A stretch of 64,000 nt of DNA, taken from NCBI RefSeq assembly GCF_008180415.1, contig NZ_VTEI01000005.1:76767-140766 (forward strand), written 5' to 3'. The stretch comes from Rossellomorea vietnamensis. GTDB lineage: Bacteria; Bacillota; Bacilli; Bacillales; Bacillaceae_B. Position numbers and translations under genes: made by a program. This document shows positions 52,036 to 60,564 of the stretch, in pieces. How positions within the stretch are numbered: the stretch's first letter is position 1; every line of letters begins with the position of its first letter. The notes under the pieces were generated by a model. It was not told where the DNA came from. It saw only the letters and a list, made by a program, of their open reading frames with translations, and searched no databases.

Positions 52036-54814
52036 TCAGCCTTTATGGCTATTGCTCCTTCCTGCAGCAGCTGTTGGACTGTTTCTATTTTGGAAAAGCC
52101 GGACAGGAATCCCCCTCCTTGAAAAGAGGCTGATTCTTACCATCCGCTCTCTTATTGTTCTACTGGTCGTTTTTGCCTTAGCGGGCTTGCAGGTCCTGAT
52201 TCCGGTCAGCGGAGTATCGACCGTCTTTATTGCCGACCAATCGGACAGTCTGAAAAATCAGGAAGAAGCGATCCGTGGTACTATTGATGAAGCAGTAAAA
52301 GAAATAAAGCGGGAAGATAAATATGGAGTGATTTCCACTGGAACCACCTCCGTCGTTGAACGGCCGCTGAAGGAGAAAACAGACGCCGCCATCCAGTTTC
52401 GCAGTGAATTGGATACCTACAGCTCCGATCTTGCAAGCGGTCTGAGACTCGGCGGAAGCCTGATTTCATCTTACACAAGCGGCAGGATTGTCCTCCTCTC
52501 AGATGGAAATGAAAATGCCGGTGTTGCTGCAGAGCAGGCAGCATACCTGAAACAGCAAGGCTTAACGGTCGATGTGTTTCCAATGGAACCGGAATATGGG
52601 GAAGATACAGCCGTAAGTTCTTTAGAACTTCCCGATACTCAATTTCTGGGAGAAACTGCAAAGATTGAAATCGAATTAGAAAGCAATATCACATCAGAAA
52701 GCCGGATTCGGATTTTCGAAAATGACAAACCGGTGATTGACAGCGAGGTTTCCATACAGCCTGGAAAAAACCACTTTGCTTTTCAGCATAAAGCCTCAGA
52801 AGAAGGGTTTCGGCAATACAGAGCAGAAGTAATTACAAGTGGAGATACCATCAGTGAAAATAATGAGGCTTTTGCCTTCGCCACTGTGGCAGGCGAACCC
52901 AAAGTGCTTGTCGTAGAAAATACGGCCGGCGAAGGAAGCAATCTGACAGAGTCCCTCCTTGCTTCAGGCTTGAGAGTGGATGTGATTTCTACTGAAATGC
53001 TTCCGACTGTCCTATCGGGCTATGTACAGTATCAGTCGATTGCGTTCGTGAATGTTCCTGCCACTAAAGTGACGGGGCAGCAGATGGAGCTGATTCACAG
53101 TGCAGTCAAGGATTTCGGAACAGGTTTTGTTATGGCAGGAGGAGAAGACAGTTTTGGACTAGGCGGCTATTTTAAAACTCCGATAGAAAAATTGCTGCCG
53201 GTAAATATGGAGCTGAAAGGAAAGAAGGAACTTCCTTCTCTCGGAATGGTCATCGTCCTGGACAGATCCGGCAGTATGGCCGGGTACAAACTTCAACTGG
53301 CAAAAGAAGCAGCAACCCGATCGGCTGAACTGCTGAGAGAAAAAGATACTTTGGGATTCATCGCTTTCGATGATCGGCCGTGGCAAATTATCGAGACAAA
53401 GCCCATTGGTGATAAAGACAAAGCAGTAGAACAAATCAACGGCCTGACTGCTGGAGGAGGGACTAACATCTTTCCATCCCTGGAGCTTGCCTATGAGCAG
53501 CTGACACCTCTCGAACTGCAGCGGAAACATATCATTCTATTGACTGATGGACAGTCAGCGACCTCGCCCGATTACCTTACAACCATAGGAGAGGGAAAAT
53601 CGAATAATATTACCCTTTCCACTGTCGCGATAGGGGACGGCTCGGATCGGGTTCTACTGGAGGAACTGGCTGAAGAAGGCGGTGGAAGATTCTATGATGC
53701 CGTCGACTCTTCTACCATACCGAGCATTCTCTCAAGGGAAACCGTCTTAACGACGAGGACTTATATAGAAGATGACCCTTTTTACCCTATCCCTGTGGGA
53801 GGCAGCGGCTTGGATGATTTATTCAATGCTGGAATCCCGCAGATGAATACGTATGTTGCGACCACACTAAAGGGCCGCGCGGACTCCGTACTCTTGAGTG
53901 AAAAAGAAGACCCCGTTCTCGCAAGATGGCAGTACGGAATAGGGAGGACTGCCTCCTGGGCCTCGGACATCCCTGGAGAGTGGTCCGGGGACTGGCCTCT
54001 TTGGGAAAGGTGGCCGGATTTGTGGAACCAGCTAGTCACCTGGACACTGCCAAACTATCAAAATACAGCATTTGAAGTCAGCCAGGGCCTGAATGGAAAC
54101 GAAATGAATGTTTCGATCTCTCAACCAGACTTCCAAGCTGTGCCAATGGATGCAGTACTGGTGAATAATAAAGGAGAGGAAACTGCCTCTTCCTTCAGAA
54201 CCACTGGTCCCGGAGAATATGAAATGACCTTCGCAGCCCAGCCGGGAACCTATATCCTTCAACTGATTGAAGAAAACGGCGAGGAAGGAAATGGGGTATT
54301 CCGTACAGGCATCTCGGTTCCTTATTCTTCAGAATACCGGCTCATGGAGGCCAACCTTGCGAACCTGGAAAGAATTGCTGAGGCAGGTGGAGGCGAGGTT
54401 CTCTCTTCATCAGAAAGCCTTTTTAAGGATAACCTGCCGAAATCTTTTACTAAATCAAGTATTCACCAATGGCTGGTATTGACCGCTTTCTTCTTACTAT
54501 TTTTGGAGATCGCCCTGCGCAGGTTCGGTTTGGCAGGACCTGCAGCCGCCTTCGCCAAAAAGAAAGAAAAAAGGCAGGAAGAAAAGCAGCAAACTCAGAA
54601 AGTAAAAGTGGAGCATTTCAAGAAGCTTCAAACCTCCGCTTCCAAAAAGAAGGAACCACCAAAAAGGGTGGAGCAGCAGCCTGCTAAATCTCAAACAAAA
54701 ACCCTAGAAAAGGAACTCCCCCCTAAAAGGGTGCAGGCTAAACCTGCGCAAGAAGCCAATCGCTCAGAAACCATGAACCGGCTTATCGAAGCGAAAAAGA
54801 AAAAGAAGAGATGA
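52019..54814 (+). CDS. Double-VWA membrane protein, operon gene 8
   Basis: A 931-residue protein. Two N-terminal helices (about 9-27 and 39-62), a first VWA-like domain with an intact-looking metal site Asp73-Gln-Ser75-Asp-Ser77, an Ig-like spacer, a GATase1-like domain (about 290-395; FVMAGGEDSFGLGGY), then a canonical VWA domain (Asp415-Arg-Ser417-Gly-Ser419, GGGTNI, LLTDGQS). After an external Trp-rich region a third helix (about 821-838) leads to a roughly 90-residue cytoplasmic tail rich in Lys, Glu, Gln and Pro. The GTG at 52019 lies inside gene 7. This is the end of the operon; a terminator follows. The basic tail might contact MoxR or DUF58, which is speculation. Confidence 0.87.
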   Translation: MELQLDQPLWLLLLPAAAVGLFLFWKSRTGIPLLEKRLILTIRSLIVLLVVFALAGLQVLIPVSGVSTVFIADQSDSLKNQEEAIRGTIDEAVKEIKREDKYGVISTGTTSVVERPLKEKTDAAIQFRSELDTYSSDLASGLRLGGSLISSYTSGRIVLLSDGNENAGVAAEQAAYLKQQGLTVDVFPMEPEYGEDTAVSSLELPDTQFLGETAKIEIELESNITSESRIRIFENDKPVIDSEVSIQPGKNHFAFQHKASEEGFRQYRAEVITSGDTISENNEAFAFATVAGEPKVLVVENTAGEGSNLTESLLASGLRVDVISTEMLPTVLSGYVQYQSIAFVNVPATKVTGQQMELIHSAVKDFGTGFVMAGGEDSFGLGGYFKTPIEKLLPVNMELKGKKELPSLGMVIVLDRSGSMAGYKLQLAKEAATRSAELLREKDTLGFIAFDDRPWQIIETKPIGDKDKAVEQINGLTAGGGTNIFPSLELAYEQLTPLELQRKHIILLTDGQSATSPDYLTTIGEGKSNNITLSTVAIGDGSDRVLLEELAEEGGGRFYDAVDSSTIPSILSRETVLTTRTYIEDDPFYPIPVGGSGLDDLFNAGIPQMNTYVATTLKGRADSVLLSEKEDPVLARWQYGIGRTASWASDIPGEWSGDWPLWERWPDLWNQLVTWTLPNYQNTAFEVSQGLNGNEMNVSISQPDFQAVPMDAVLVNNKGEETASSFRTTGPGEYEMTFAAQPGTYILQLIEENGEEGNGVFRTGISVPYSSEYRLMEANLANLERIAEAGGGEVLSSSESLFKDNLPKSFTKSSIHQWLVLTAFFLLFLEIALRRFGLAGPAAAFAKKKEKRQEEKQQTQKVKVEHFKKLQTSASKKKEPPKRVEQQPAKSQTKTLEKELPPKRVQAKPAQEANRSETMNRLIEAKKKKKR

Positions 54815-54831
54815 CCCAAAAAGGAAACAAG

Positions 54832-54873
54832 CGCCGCAATGGGAATTTCCCTTGCGGTGTTTCTATAATTTTT
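54832..54873 (+). terminator. Terminator of the MoxR/VWA/ABC operon
   Basis: CGCCGCAA (54832-54839) pairs with TTGCGGTG (54852-54859), supported by an inner GGGAA/TTCCC, and is followed by TTTCTATAATTTTTA. Confidence 0.75.
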
Positions 54874-54887
54874 ATTGGAGGCTGGAA

Positions 54888-55532
54888 ATGGCTAAAACAA
54901 GTTTGCCCGATCTTAACGGAAAATTGTTGACAGAGTCTTATGATGAAAAAGAAATTTTTCTGATACAAAATGGAAAAGAACACAAGGCAGGAACAACAAC
55001 AGAGAAGCTGAAATACATCGAAGTGAACGGACACAAAGCAATTGAGAGAGTGCAAACTTTGTCATCCCCTATCATTGGCAATAGAAAAGGCGTAACAGTT
55101 GTGGATAGACACACTCTTAAACCCATATCGTTTACAGACTTTGTTGATGGAGTTCAAAAACATAAAGCGCTATATAAAAATGACGCTGTACATATAACAG
55201 ATGAGAATAATAGAGAATCGGTCCAAACCCTCAATCATTCTTTTGATACATTTTCAGTTGAAATGATACTTAGAGCGCTGCCTTTGAAGGAGGGTTTTTC
55301 TATAGAATTTCAAGGATTTAATCCTGCTCGTGCTTCAGCAGTTGATATTTATGTTGAGACAGCTGAAATGGAAAGGGTTAAACGAAACTCTTCAGAGATG
55401 GCCAATGCCTGGAAAGTCAAAACACTCTTTGGGGAAACTCTTCAATACTATTGGATTGATATAGTCCAGAGAGAACTGCTGAAACAATCCTCTGATATCG
55501 GGGAAGGGATCACAATGGAATTCCGCAGATAA
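54888..55532 (+). CDS. DUF3108-like soluble protein
   Basis: A 214-residue beta-rich protein without signal peptide. It has repeated strand patterns (EKLKYIEVNGHKAIERVQTL, VTVVDRHTLKPISFTD, MILRALPLKEGFSIEF and a final WKVKTLFGETLQYYWID), which resembles the DUF3108 fold, usually periplasmic in Gram-negatives. ATG at 54888 after TTGGAGG. Whether it belongs with the upstream operon is unclear because a terminator intervenes. Family match is tentative. Confidence 0.6.
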   Translation: MAKTSLPDLNGKLLTESYDEKEIFLIQNGKEHKAGTTTEKLKYIEVNGHKAIERVQTLSSPIIGNRKGVTVVDRHTLKPISFTDFVDGVQKHKALYKNDAVHITDENNRESVQTLNHSFDTFSVEMILRALPLKEGFSIEFQGFNPARASAVDIYVETAEMERVKRNSSEMANAWKVKTLFGETLQYYWIDIVQRELLKQSSDIGEGITMEFRR

Positions 55533-55565
55533 AATTCAGGAATTAAATAAGGAGGATAAATCCAG

Positions 55566-56123
55566 ATGAATTATGATGATATAAATGAAACGATAACGAG
55601 CAGGCGGCTGGTATTAAGGAAGTTTCTGATGTCTGATTCCAATGAAGTTGCAAGGCTGTGTAACAACTATAATATTTACAGAAATACAATGTATCTCCCT
55701 TACCCTTATTCAAAACAAGATGCTTTGTGCTGGATAGAGACTCATTCACTCAATTTCAATGAGGATAAATTATATGAATTTGCCATTACTGATAAGGGTA
55801 TGGGGACTCTCTATGGAGCAATAGCTCTATCAAACAATCACCATAACCATCATGGTGAAATCGCTTATTGGATCGGAGAAGAGTACTGGGGAAAAGGGTA
55901 TGCGACTGAGGCAGCGGAAACTATCCTGAAATACGCTTTTGCTGAGAAGAACTATCATAAAGTGTTTGCCCGTCACTTTGGTTCCAATCCATCTTCAGGC
56001 AGGGTATTGAAGAAGATCGGGATGGAGAAGGAAGGGGTACTTAAAGAACATATAGTGAAGGACGACCGCTATGAAGATCTTGTTTACTATGGAGTAATGA
56101 ATCCTGGCAGCTTTAAGGACTAA
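55566..56123 (+). CDS. GNAT acetyltransferase, RimJ/RimL type
   Basis: A 185-residue GCN5-related N-acetyltransferase. TSRRLVLRKFLMSD at the start and GEIAYWIGEEYWGKGYATEA (the acetyl-CoA-binding motif A, Q/RxxGxG/A as WGKGYA), followed by VFARHFGSNPSSGRVLKKIG and MEKEGVLKEH, are characteristic of RimJ/RimL-like enzymes that acetylate protein N-termini or small amines. ATG at 55566 after AAGGAGG. Single gene, substrate unknown. Confidence 0.9.
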   Translation: MNYDDINETITSRRLVLRKFLMSDSNEVARLCNNYNIYRNTMYLPYPYSKQDALCWIETHSLNFNEDKLYEFAITDKGMGTLYGAIALSNNHHNHHGEIAYWIGEEYWGKGYATEAAETILKYAFAEKNYHKVFARHFGSNPSSGRVLKKIGMEKEGVLKEHIVKDDRYEDLVYYGVMNPGSFKD

Positions 56124-56187
56124 GGCAAGTGTTTAAACGAGATGACTGACTTTAGAAACTGAAAAAGACTTAATAAGGAGGTTTCCT

Positions 56188-56421
56188 ATGGAATTCAGAT
56201 TGCCGGACAGCATAAAAGAAAACTTTTGGAAGCTGTTCTTCATTGTTATGCTAATCGTTAGTATCAAGACTCTCTTTTACGATTGGGAAGTTCATTACTA
56301 TGGCTTTAATGAATTGGACGACTACGGAACCTTAACATTCACCCTCATCGTCAGCGCGTTGGAGAGTGCATTGATTACAGTGTTTTTATTATGGGTGTTA
56401 GGCAAGATAGTGAAGAAATGA
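56188..56421 (+). CDS. Small two-helix membrane protein
   Basis: A 77-residue protein with membrane helices near residues 14-30 and 47-70, and a polar loop DWEVHYYGFNELDDYG. ATG at 56188 after AAGGAGG. Unknown family; probably transcribed with the upstream acetyltransferase or the downstream kinase. Confidence 0.55.
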   Translation: MEFRLPDSIKENFWKLFFIVMLIVSIKTLFYDWEVHYYGFNELDDYGTLTFTLIVSALESALITVFLLWVLGKIVKK

Positions 56422-56473
56422 TGTTTGAGTTGTATATGTTCATGAAAATAAGAGATTCAAGGTGGCAGAAAAA

Positions 56474-57481
56474 ATGAAGAATAGAGAGATGAAGGATACT
56501 TTGAAGAAGCTTTGCCTCCATTGCCGGCTCGGTGAAATGAATGAAGCTCCAGCTTCAGTTTCAGGCGGGCTTTTACATAAAATATTTGCAGTAAGAACAA
56601 CGAAAGGCAAGTATGCAATAAAACTATTAAATCCTGAGATAATGAAAAGAACTGACGCACCCGGTAATTATAGGAATTCAGAAATTATCGCCAGTTCATT
56701 AGGGAGGAAAGTTCCCGCGCTTTCCGCCAAGGAGATCGATGGCTCTCACCTGCAGAAGTTCCAAAATCATTACTACCTTGTGTATGACTGGTTAGAAGGG
56801 AAAACAAAACAGCTAAGCAAACTGGACTTTAACGACTCAGAAACAATCGGAGAGCTGCTGGGAGAAATACATACCGCAGATTTAACAGAATTGAACATAA
56901 CAGATAGCCATTCTCATAGTAGTAGGGTTATCGATTGGGATTCTTACTTAAGGAAAGGGATAGAGAATAATTCTACCTGGCTTTCTTTATATTCTACAAC
57001 TATCGAGTCGCTTTATAAGTGGAGTAAAAGCGCTGCTGAGGCAGCTGAACAACTTTCTGATGGTAGGGTAATCAGCCATAGAGATTTCGACCCCAAAAAT
57101 GTTAGGTGGACTAAGACTGGCCCGGTGATCATTGATTGGGAATCCGCTGGTTTCATTCATCCTATGCAAGACTTGTTGGAGACTGCACTATATTGGTCTG
57201 AGGATGGGGAAGACGGCATACAGAAAGAAAGGTTTTTTGCTTTTATCAGCGGTTATCAGAAACATGGGAAAGAATTAAGTTCCAACTGGAAAACAGTACT
57301 TGATGCCGGCTTTTCAGCAAAACTCGATTGGCTGGAATACAATTTAAAGCGTTCTTTATGGATTGAGTGTGGAGATAAAGAAGAGCAGCAGTTGGGGACA
57401 GAGCAGATATGTGAGACAATCGATGCGTTGAGAAAATATGAGGAAAAGATTCCACTATTGTCAGGATGGTTAACAGACTGA
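56474..57481 (+). CDS. APH-type phosphotransferase
   Basis: A 335-residue kinase of the aminoglycoside phosphotransferase/choline kinase-like fold. Brenner motif ISHRDFDPKNVRW supplies the catalytic Asp and Asn, VIIDWESAG supplies the metal-binding Asp and Glu, and the Lys of KGKYAIKLLNPE the ATP contact. Start at ATG 56474 has AAGGTGG 8 bases upstream; a GTG at 56462 would overlap that site. It could phosphorylate a small hydroxylated compound or an antibiotic; no specific substrate is suggested. Confidence 0.87.
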   Translation: MKNREMKDTLKKLCLHCRLGEMNEAPASVSGGLLHKIFAVRTTKGKYAIKLLNPEIMKRTDAPGNYRNSEIIASSLGRKVPALSAKEIDGSHLQKFQNHYYLVYDWLEGKTKQLSKLDFNDSETIGELLGEIHTADLTELNITDSHSHSSRVIDWDSYLRKGIENNSTWLSLYSTTIESLYKWSKSAAEAAEQLSDGRVISHRDFDPKNVRWTKTGPVIIDWESAGFIHPMQDLLETALYWSEDGEDGIQKERFFAFISGYQKHGKELSSNWKTVLDAGFSAKLDWLEYNLKRSLWIECGDKEEQQLGTEQICETIDALRKYEEKIPLLSGWLTD

Positions 57482-57598
57482 TTAAATTATCTGCTGATTT
57501 CACCGCGCTCCACCGCTAAATGGAGCGGCTTGAGCCAAAAAATATTTTTACAATTCTAATCTTACTAAAGAGAGTAATAAGAAAAGGAGGGATTCACC

Positions 57599-58099
57599 AT
57601 GAAGTGGTCCATACTGCAATTCCTGGCTGTCTCTCTCATTATTATCGTAATGTGGACCTTGGAAATCGTCAGTGAAAACTTAAATATACAGACTTCCTCA
57701 GGAGGGTGGACAGCTGTTAACTCACCTCTTCTAACGTTTTTAATGATTGTCTTGATCATGACATCAATTTATCTAATTTTTGTCTTTGAGGCAAAAAAAG
57801 AAAAGCCCATTTTCAGATACAGTATATGGTCGCGCATGCCGTCAATTCTTGTTGGTGCAGGAGTTTTATCTGTAATTTTATTTATCATGGGAGGTATAAT
57901 CGGTCCTTTGATGGAATGGGTCAGTCAGTGGCGCTTCCTGCTCTATGTTTTTTTGATTTATTTTCTCTTATTAATATTCTTGTTCATTTTTTCAATTGAA
58001 CTTAAAAGACAAAAAGGGTCGCAAACCGTTGAAAAAACCGTTCATATTTCGTTTGTATGGACTCTTGTCCTGCTCTTTGCTCTGTTTTTCCTGCTGTGA
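57599..58099 (+). CDS. Four-helix membrane protein, unknown
   Basis: A 166-residue membrane protein with helices near residues 5-22, 44-63, 82-100, 112-135 and perhaps 150-166. Positively charged loop FEAKKEKPIF between the second and third. ATG at 57599 after AAAAGGAGG. An inverted repeat CGCTCCA/TGGAGCG at 57506-57527 precedes it and may be the terminator of the upstream kinase gene, though it lacks a T-run. Family unknown. Confidence 0.6.
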   Translation: MKWSILQFLAVSLIIIVMWTLEIVSENLNIQTSSGGWTAVNSPLLTFLMIVLIMTSIYLIFVFEAKKEKPIFRYSIWSRMPSILVGAGVLSVILFIMGGIIGPLMEWVSQWRFLLYVFLIYFLLLIFLFIFSIELKRQKGSQTVEKTVHISFVWTLVLLFALFFLL

Positions 58100-58330
58100 G
58101 TGAAGATTAGGTGAAGTAAATTTCTCTTAATACCTGATAAAACTGAAGGAGGAATGAAATGACCTCAAATTCATGGACATCTTTGGGAGTCCTAGAATAA
58201 TGATCTACATAGGGTGTTGAGCTGTTACAAGAATACTGAGCAAATTAATAGGGAAATTACGCAGGGTTGCATTAACTTGTGAAGAATACCGCGTTTCACG
58301 GAAATCACATTTTTTCGTGAAACTTGAAGT

Positions 58331-58376
58331 AAAGAAAGCAGAATCGCTCTTTGTAGTGAACGATTCTGCTTCTTTA
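58331..58376. terminator. Terminator, probably bidirectional
   Basis: GCAGAATCG (58338-58346) and CGATTCTGC (58361-58369), with A-rich 5' and T-rich 3' flanks (AAAGAAA and TTCTTT). It separates the membrane-protein gene from the convergent DUF4375 gene. Confidence 0.75.
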
Positions 58377-58386
58377 ATGAAGAAAT

Positions 58387-58866
58387 TCAATTTTCCAATA
58401 CTTCTATTAAATCGGTGTGTATTTTAACAAAATGAGCTTCTAATAATTGTGCTAAACGCCCATTTAGTTGGTGATAATCATTATCTGCTTTTTCAATAAG
58501 TTTATAAAATTCATGTTCTATACTTTCGTCCGTTTCTAAAGCTAAGTATAAGTGCCACAATGGATCCAGGTGCTTTTTCACAATCTCGGCATAATCATCA
58601 GCACCGATTTTTTCAAGACCGCCTGCAAGGTCAATACTATACTTTTTTATGCCTGCTTTTTTAATATGGTCAGAAAACCACGTAAGGAACATTTCATGCC
58701 CGCCGCTTTCCAGTTCTGCAAAATAGTGAAACACAATGAAAGATTCATATATGGTTTCCTCTTCTGAAGGAAAATCATGCTCGCATATCACTTTAGTAAC
58801 AGCGTTCCATATGCCATCATTATTCATTAACCCTTTTCTTTTCATTTTAGGCTTCAATTTATCCAC
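58387..58866 (-). CDS. DUF4375 (DMP19-like) protein
   Basis: A 159-residue soluble protein. The segment VFHYFAELESGGHEMFLTWF carries the NGG/SGG-containing motif of DUF4375, a family related to the DNA-mimic protein DMP19. The sequence then runs as helices to the end. The start is uncertain: GTG at 58866, or TTG at 58857 nine codons in, since the ribosome site is weak. It follows a small membrane-protein gene by 11 bp on the same strand. Function unknown. Confidence 0.7.
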   Translation of the reverse strand: MDKLKPKMKRKGLMNNDGIWNAVTKVICEHDFPSEEETIYESFIVFHYFAELESGGHEMFLTWFSDHIKKAGIKKYSIDLAGGLEKIGADDYAEIVKKHLDPLWHLYLALETDESIEHEFYKLIEKADNDYHQLNGRLAQLLEAHFVKIHTDLIEVLEN

Positions 58867-58877
58867 TTCACAATCCG

Positions 58878-59057
58878 CTATTTTTTAATTTCACCTTTGT
58901 AAAAATAACCCGCTATTACTGTAATTAAGCCTGCTGCAAAGACAATCTGTATAAGACTAGAGGGAGGACTTGATTCCCATTTGGTTAAATTTTGAAAGAA
59001 TAGGCTTACTATCATTATTGTTATTCCAAATAACATTATTTTAATTGGTTCTTTCAC
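58878..59057 (-). CDS. Small two-helix membrane protein (59 residues)
   Basis: A GTG start at 59057 with GAGGGATAA upstream encodes a peptide with helices near residues 6-24 (IKIMLFGITIMIVSLFF) and 37-55 (IQIVFAAGLITVIAGYFY), separated by a polar loop (NLTKWESSPPSS). The last residues are GEIKK with TAG at 58878-58880. The good ribosome site, GTG start and close spacing to the DUF4375 gene support a real gene in a two-gene unit. Family unknown. Confidence 0.6.
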   Translation of the reverse strand: MKEPIKIMLFGITIMIVSLFFQNLTKWESSPPSSLIQIVFAAGLITVIAGYFYKGEIKK

Positions 59058-59536
59058 GAGTTATCCCTCATTTCCACTACCTCTATGGATCTTTTTCTAT
59101 CCTGATTTTACCACATTTCTAACTGATCCTGGTTTCTAACGTTTTCGAATATTTGATGCAGCTGAAGAAATTTTTTGAGTAATTCTTAAATATTCCTGAT
59201 TGAAAAAGATCTGCCGCGGGTAGAAATATTTATACATTCAGGTATTGAATATGTTTAGTTCTCTTAAGAGGTTTAAATGTAGCATGGTGGTTGAGTTTAT
59301 TGTCGCAGAATAAGAGTACTTTTTCTAACACGGTAAGATAAGTTTTTTGAAGGATGATTGGGAGGCAAGAAAGATACCTTTGAGGCAAAACTAGATACTT
59401 TTGTCTGGATGAATAGGAGAGAGAGGTTTAAACAGGCGTTGGAAGTTCGTTGAATGTGAAAAGAAATCAGTTTTTGAGGTTATGTACAAGTCATACTTTC
59501 TTATAACATAGCTGTTTTCATCTGTGAAAATAGAAG
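59058..59536. other. Intergenic region, nothing convincing
   Basis: About 480 bp. A 33-codon plus-strand frame near 59359-59454 has no clear ribosome site. Short direct similarity GAGGCAA-AAA-GATACCTTT (about 59361-59400) is seen twice but is too weak to call a repeat family. Confidence 0.4.
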
Positions 59537-59577
59537 AGAGACATCGAGTTAGCAATAGATTCCAATTCGGTGTCTCC
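59537..59577 (-). terminator. Hairpin after the 59594 gene
   Basis: GAGACATCGAGTT (59538-59550) and AATTCGGTGTCTC (59564-59576), 13-bp stem with two non-Watson-Crick pairs. On the minus strand TCTTCTATTTTCA follows. Confidence 0.55.
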
Positions 59578-59593
59578 CTCGGTATAGCCCTAT

Positions 59594-59893
59594 CTATCTT
59601 TCCTGCCGGCTCTCAGCTTCCAATCTTTCCATTTCAGCATGTGTCTGCGGAAATCCGTTTGCCTGCCACTCTGACCGGTAAGCTGAATCTAGCTTGGTGA
59701 GGCCTTTTTCTGCCTCTTCCACATCAGCATTCACACTTTCCTGAACATCGATTTTTATGCTGTCTCTCATATCTGTATCTGGATAGACGGAGAAGTTATT
59801 CTTCTTTCTCTTTTTATACATCGCAGTGGCCAAAGCAGCGCTGCCTGCTGAAACAAGCGAACCCATAATTAGATTCTTTGCCATTCTATTCAT
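59594..59893 (-). CDS. Small anchored protein, unknown
   Basis: A 99-residue protein: an N-terminal hydrophobic helix (residues 7-25, MGSLVSAGSAALATAMY), a basic KKRKKN stretch, then a soluble, Glu-rich region (VEEAEKGLTKLDSAYRSEW, MERLEAESRQER). Reminiscent of YtxH-like anchored proteins in composition, not in sequence. ATG at 59893 after GGAGGGATTCTG. Function unknown. Confidence 0.6.
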   Translation of the reverse strand: MNRMAKNLIMGSLVSAGSAALATAMYKKRKKNNFSVYPDTDMRDSIKIDVQESVNADVEEAEKGLTKLDSAYRSEWQANGFPQTHAEMERLEAESRQER

Positions 59894-60070
59894 CAGAATC
59901 CCTCCAGTTTTAAGAACTTTTTCTGATTAATAGTAAATACCCCTTTATCCGGATATTATACTGGGATATATTCCCTTATAAAAAAATAACTATTGGCTAA
60001 TCCTATTTGTGTTAGCATTCCCGGGCCATCTATGGTACCATTTACCTTTACAGGAAAAGGACGTGAATTT

Positions 60071-60445
60071 ATGATTAAAATTGAACTGCCTAAAGTGGAT
60101 GTATCCATTACAGAACGACAGCAGGCTTCACAGGAAAATGAACCGGTGATCAAGTCTGTTGAAGGCTTTATCGACCTCCATGAAATACCAAGAGACAAGG
60201 GCGGCATGATCTTGTTTTATAACATTAATGACGAGCTGCTTTTCGTTGGGAAAGCCCGCAAGCTTAGACAGCGTGTAAAGAAGCATCTGGAGGACAACGT
60301 GTCTCCATTGAAGCCTCATAGAGAAGAAGTGTACCGCATTGATGTAAGCTTCGTGGAAGACAGCATGGAGCGGGAAATCTATGAAACGTACATGATCAAC
60401 ACATTACAAGCTAAGTATAATGTGGACAAGGTGTTTTATAAGTAA
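60071..60445 (+). CDS. GIY-YIG domain protein (UvrC N-terminal-like)
   Basis: A 124-residue protein of the GIY-YIG endonuclease fold. GGMILFYNINDELLFVGKARKLRQRVKKHLED corresponds to the GIY...YIG core, with Y and F replacing part of the signature and the catalytic Arg in KLRQRV; a Glu in EREIYETYMI provides the metal ligand. It resembles the stand-alone UvrC-N-like YurQ protein of Bacillus. ATG at 60071, with AAAAGGA 10 bases upstream; the longer reading from 59993 has no site. Nuclease activity is inferred. Confidence 0.75.
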   Translation: MIKIELPKVDVSITERQQASQENEPVIKSVEGFIDLHEIPRDKGGMILFYNINDELLFVGKARKLRQRVKKHLEDNVSPLKPHREEVYRIDVSFVEDSMEREIYETYMINTLQAKYNVDKVFYK

Positions 60446-60451
60446 GTATGG

Positions 60452-60485
60452 AAACCAGGACCTTTAAAGGGGTCCTGGTTTTTTA
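60452..60485 (+). terminator. Terminator after GIY-YIG gene
   Basis: AACCAGGACC (60453-60462) and GGTCCTGGTT (60471-60480) form a perfect 10-bp stem, followed by TTTTA. Confidence 0.88.
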
Positions 60486-60564
60486 TGCTAAAAATCGCAA
60501 GAATTGAAACTAATTACCATTCTGGCTCGTATTTATCTTACATACTAAAAAAAGAGGTGTCAGA

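Noticed and set aside
59359..59454. 33-codon frame in the 59-kb gap
   Set aside because: Too short, no ribosome site, no recognisable family.
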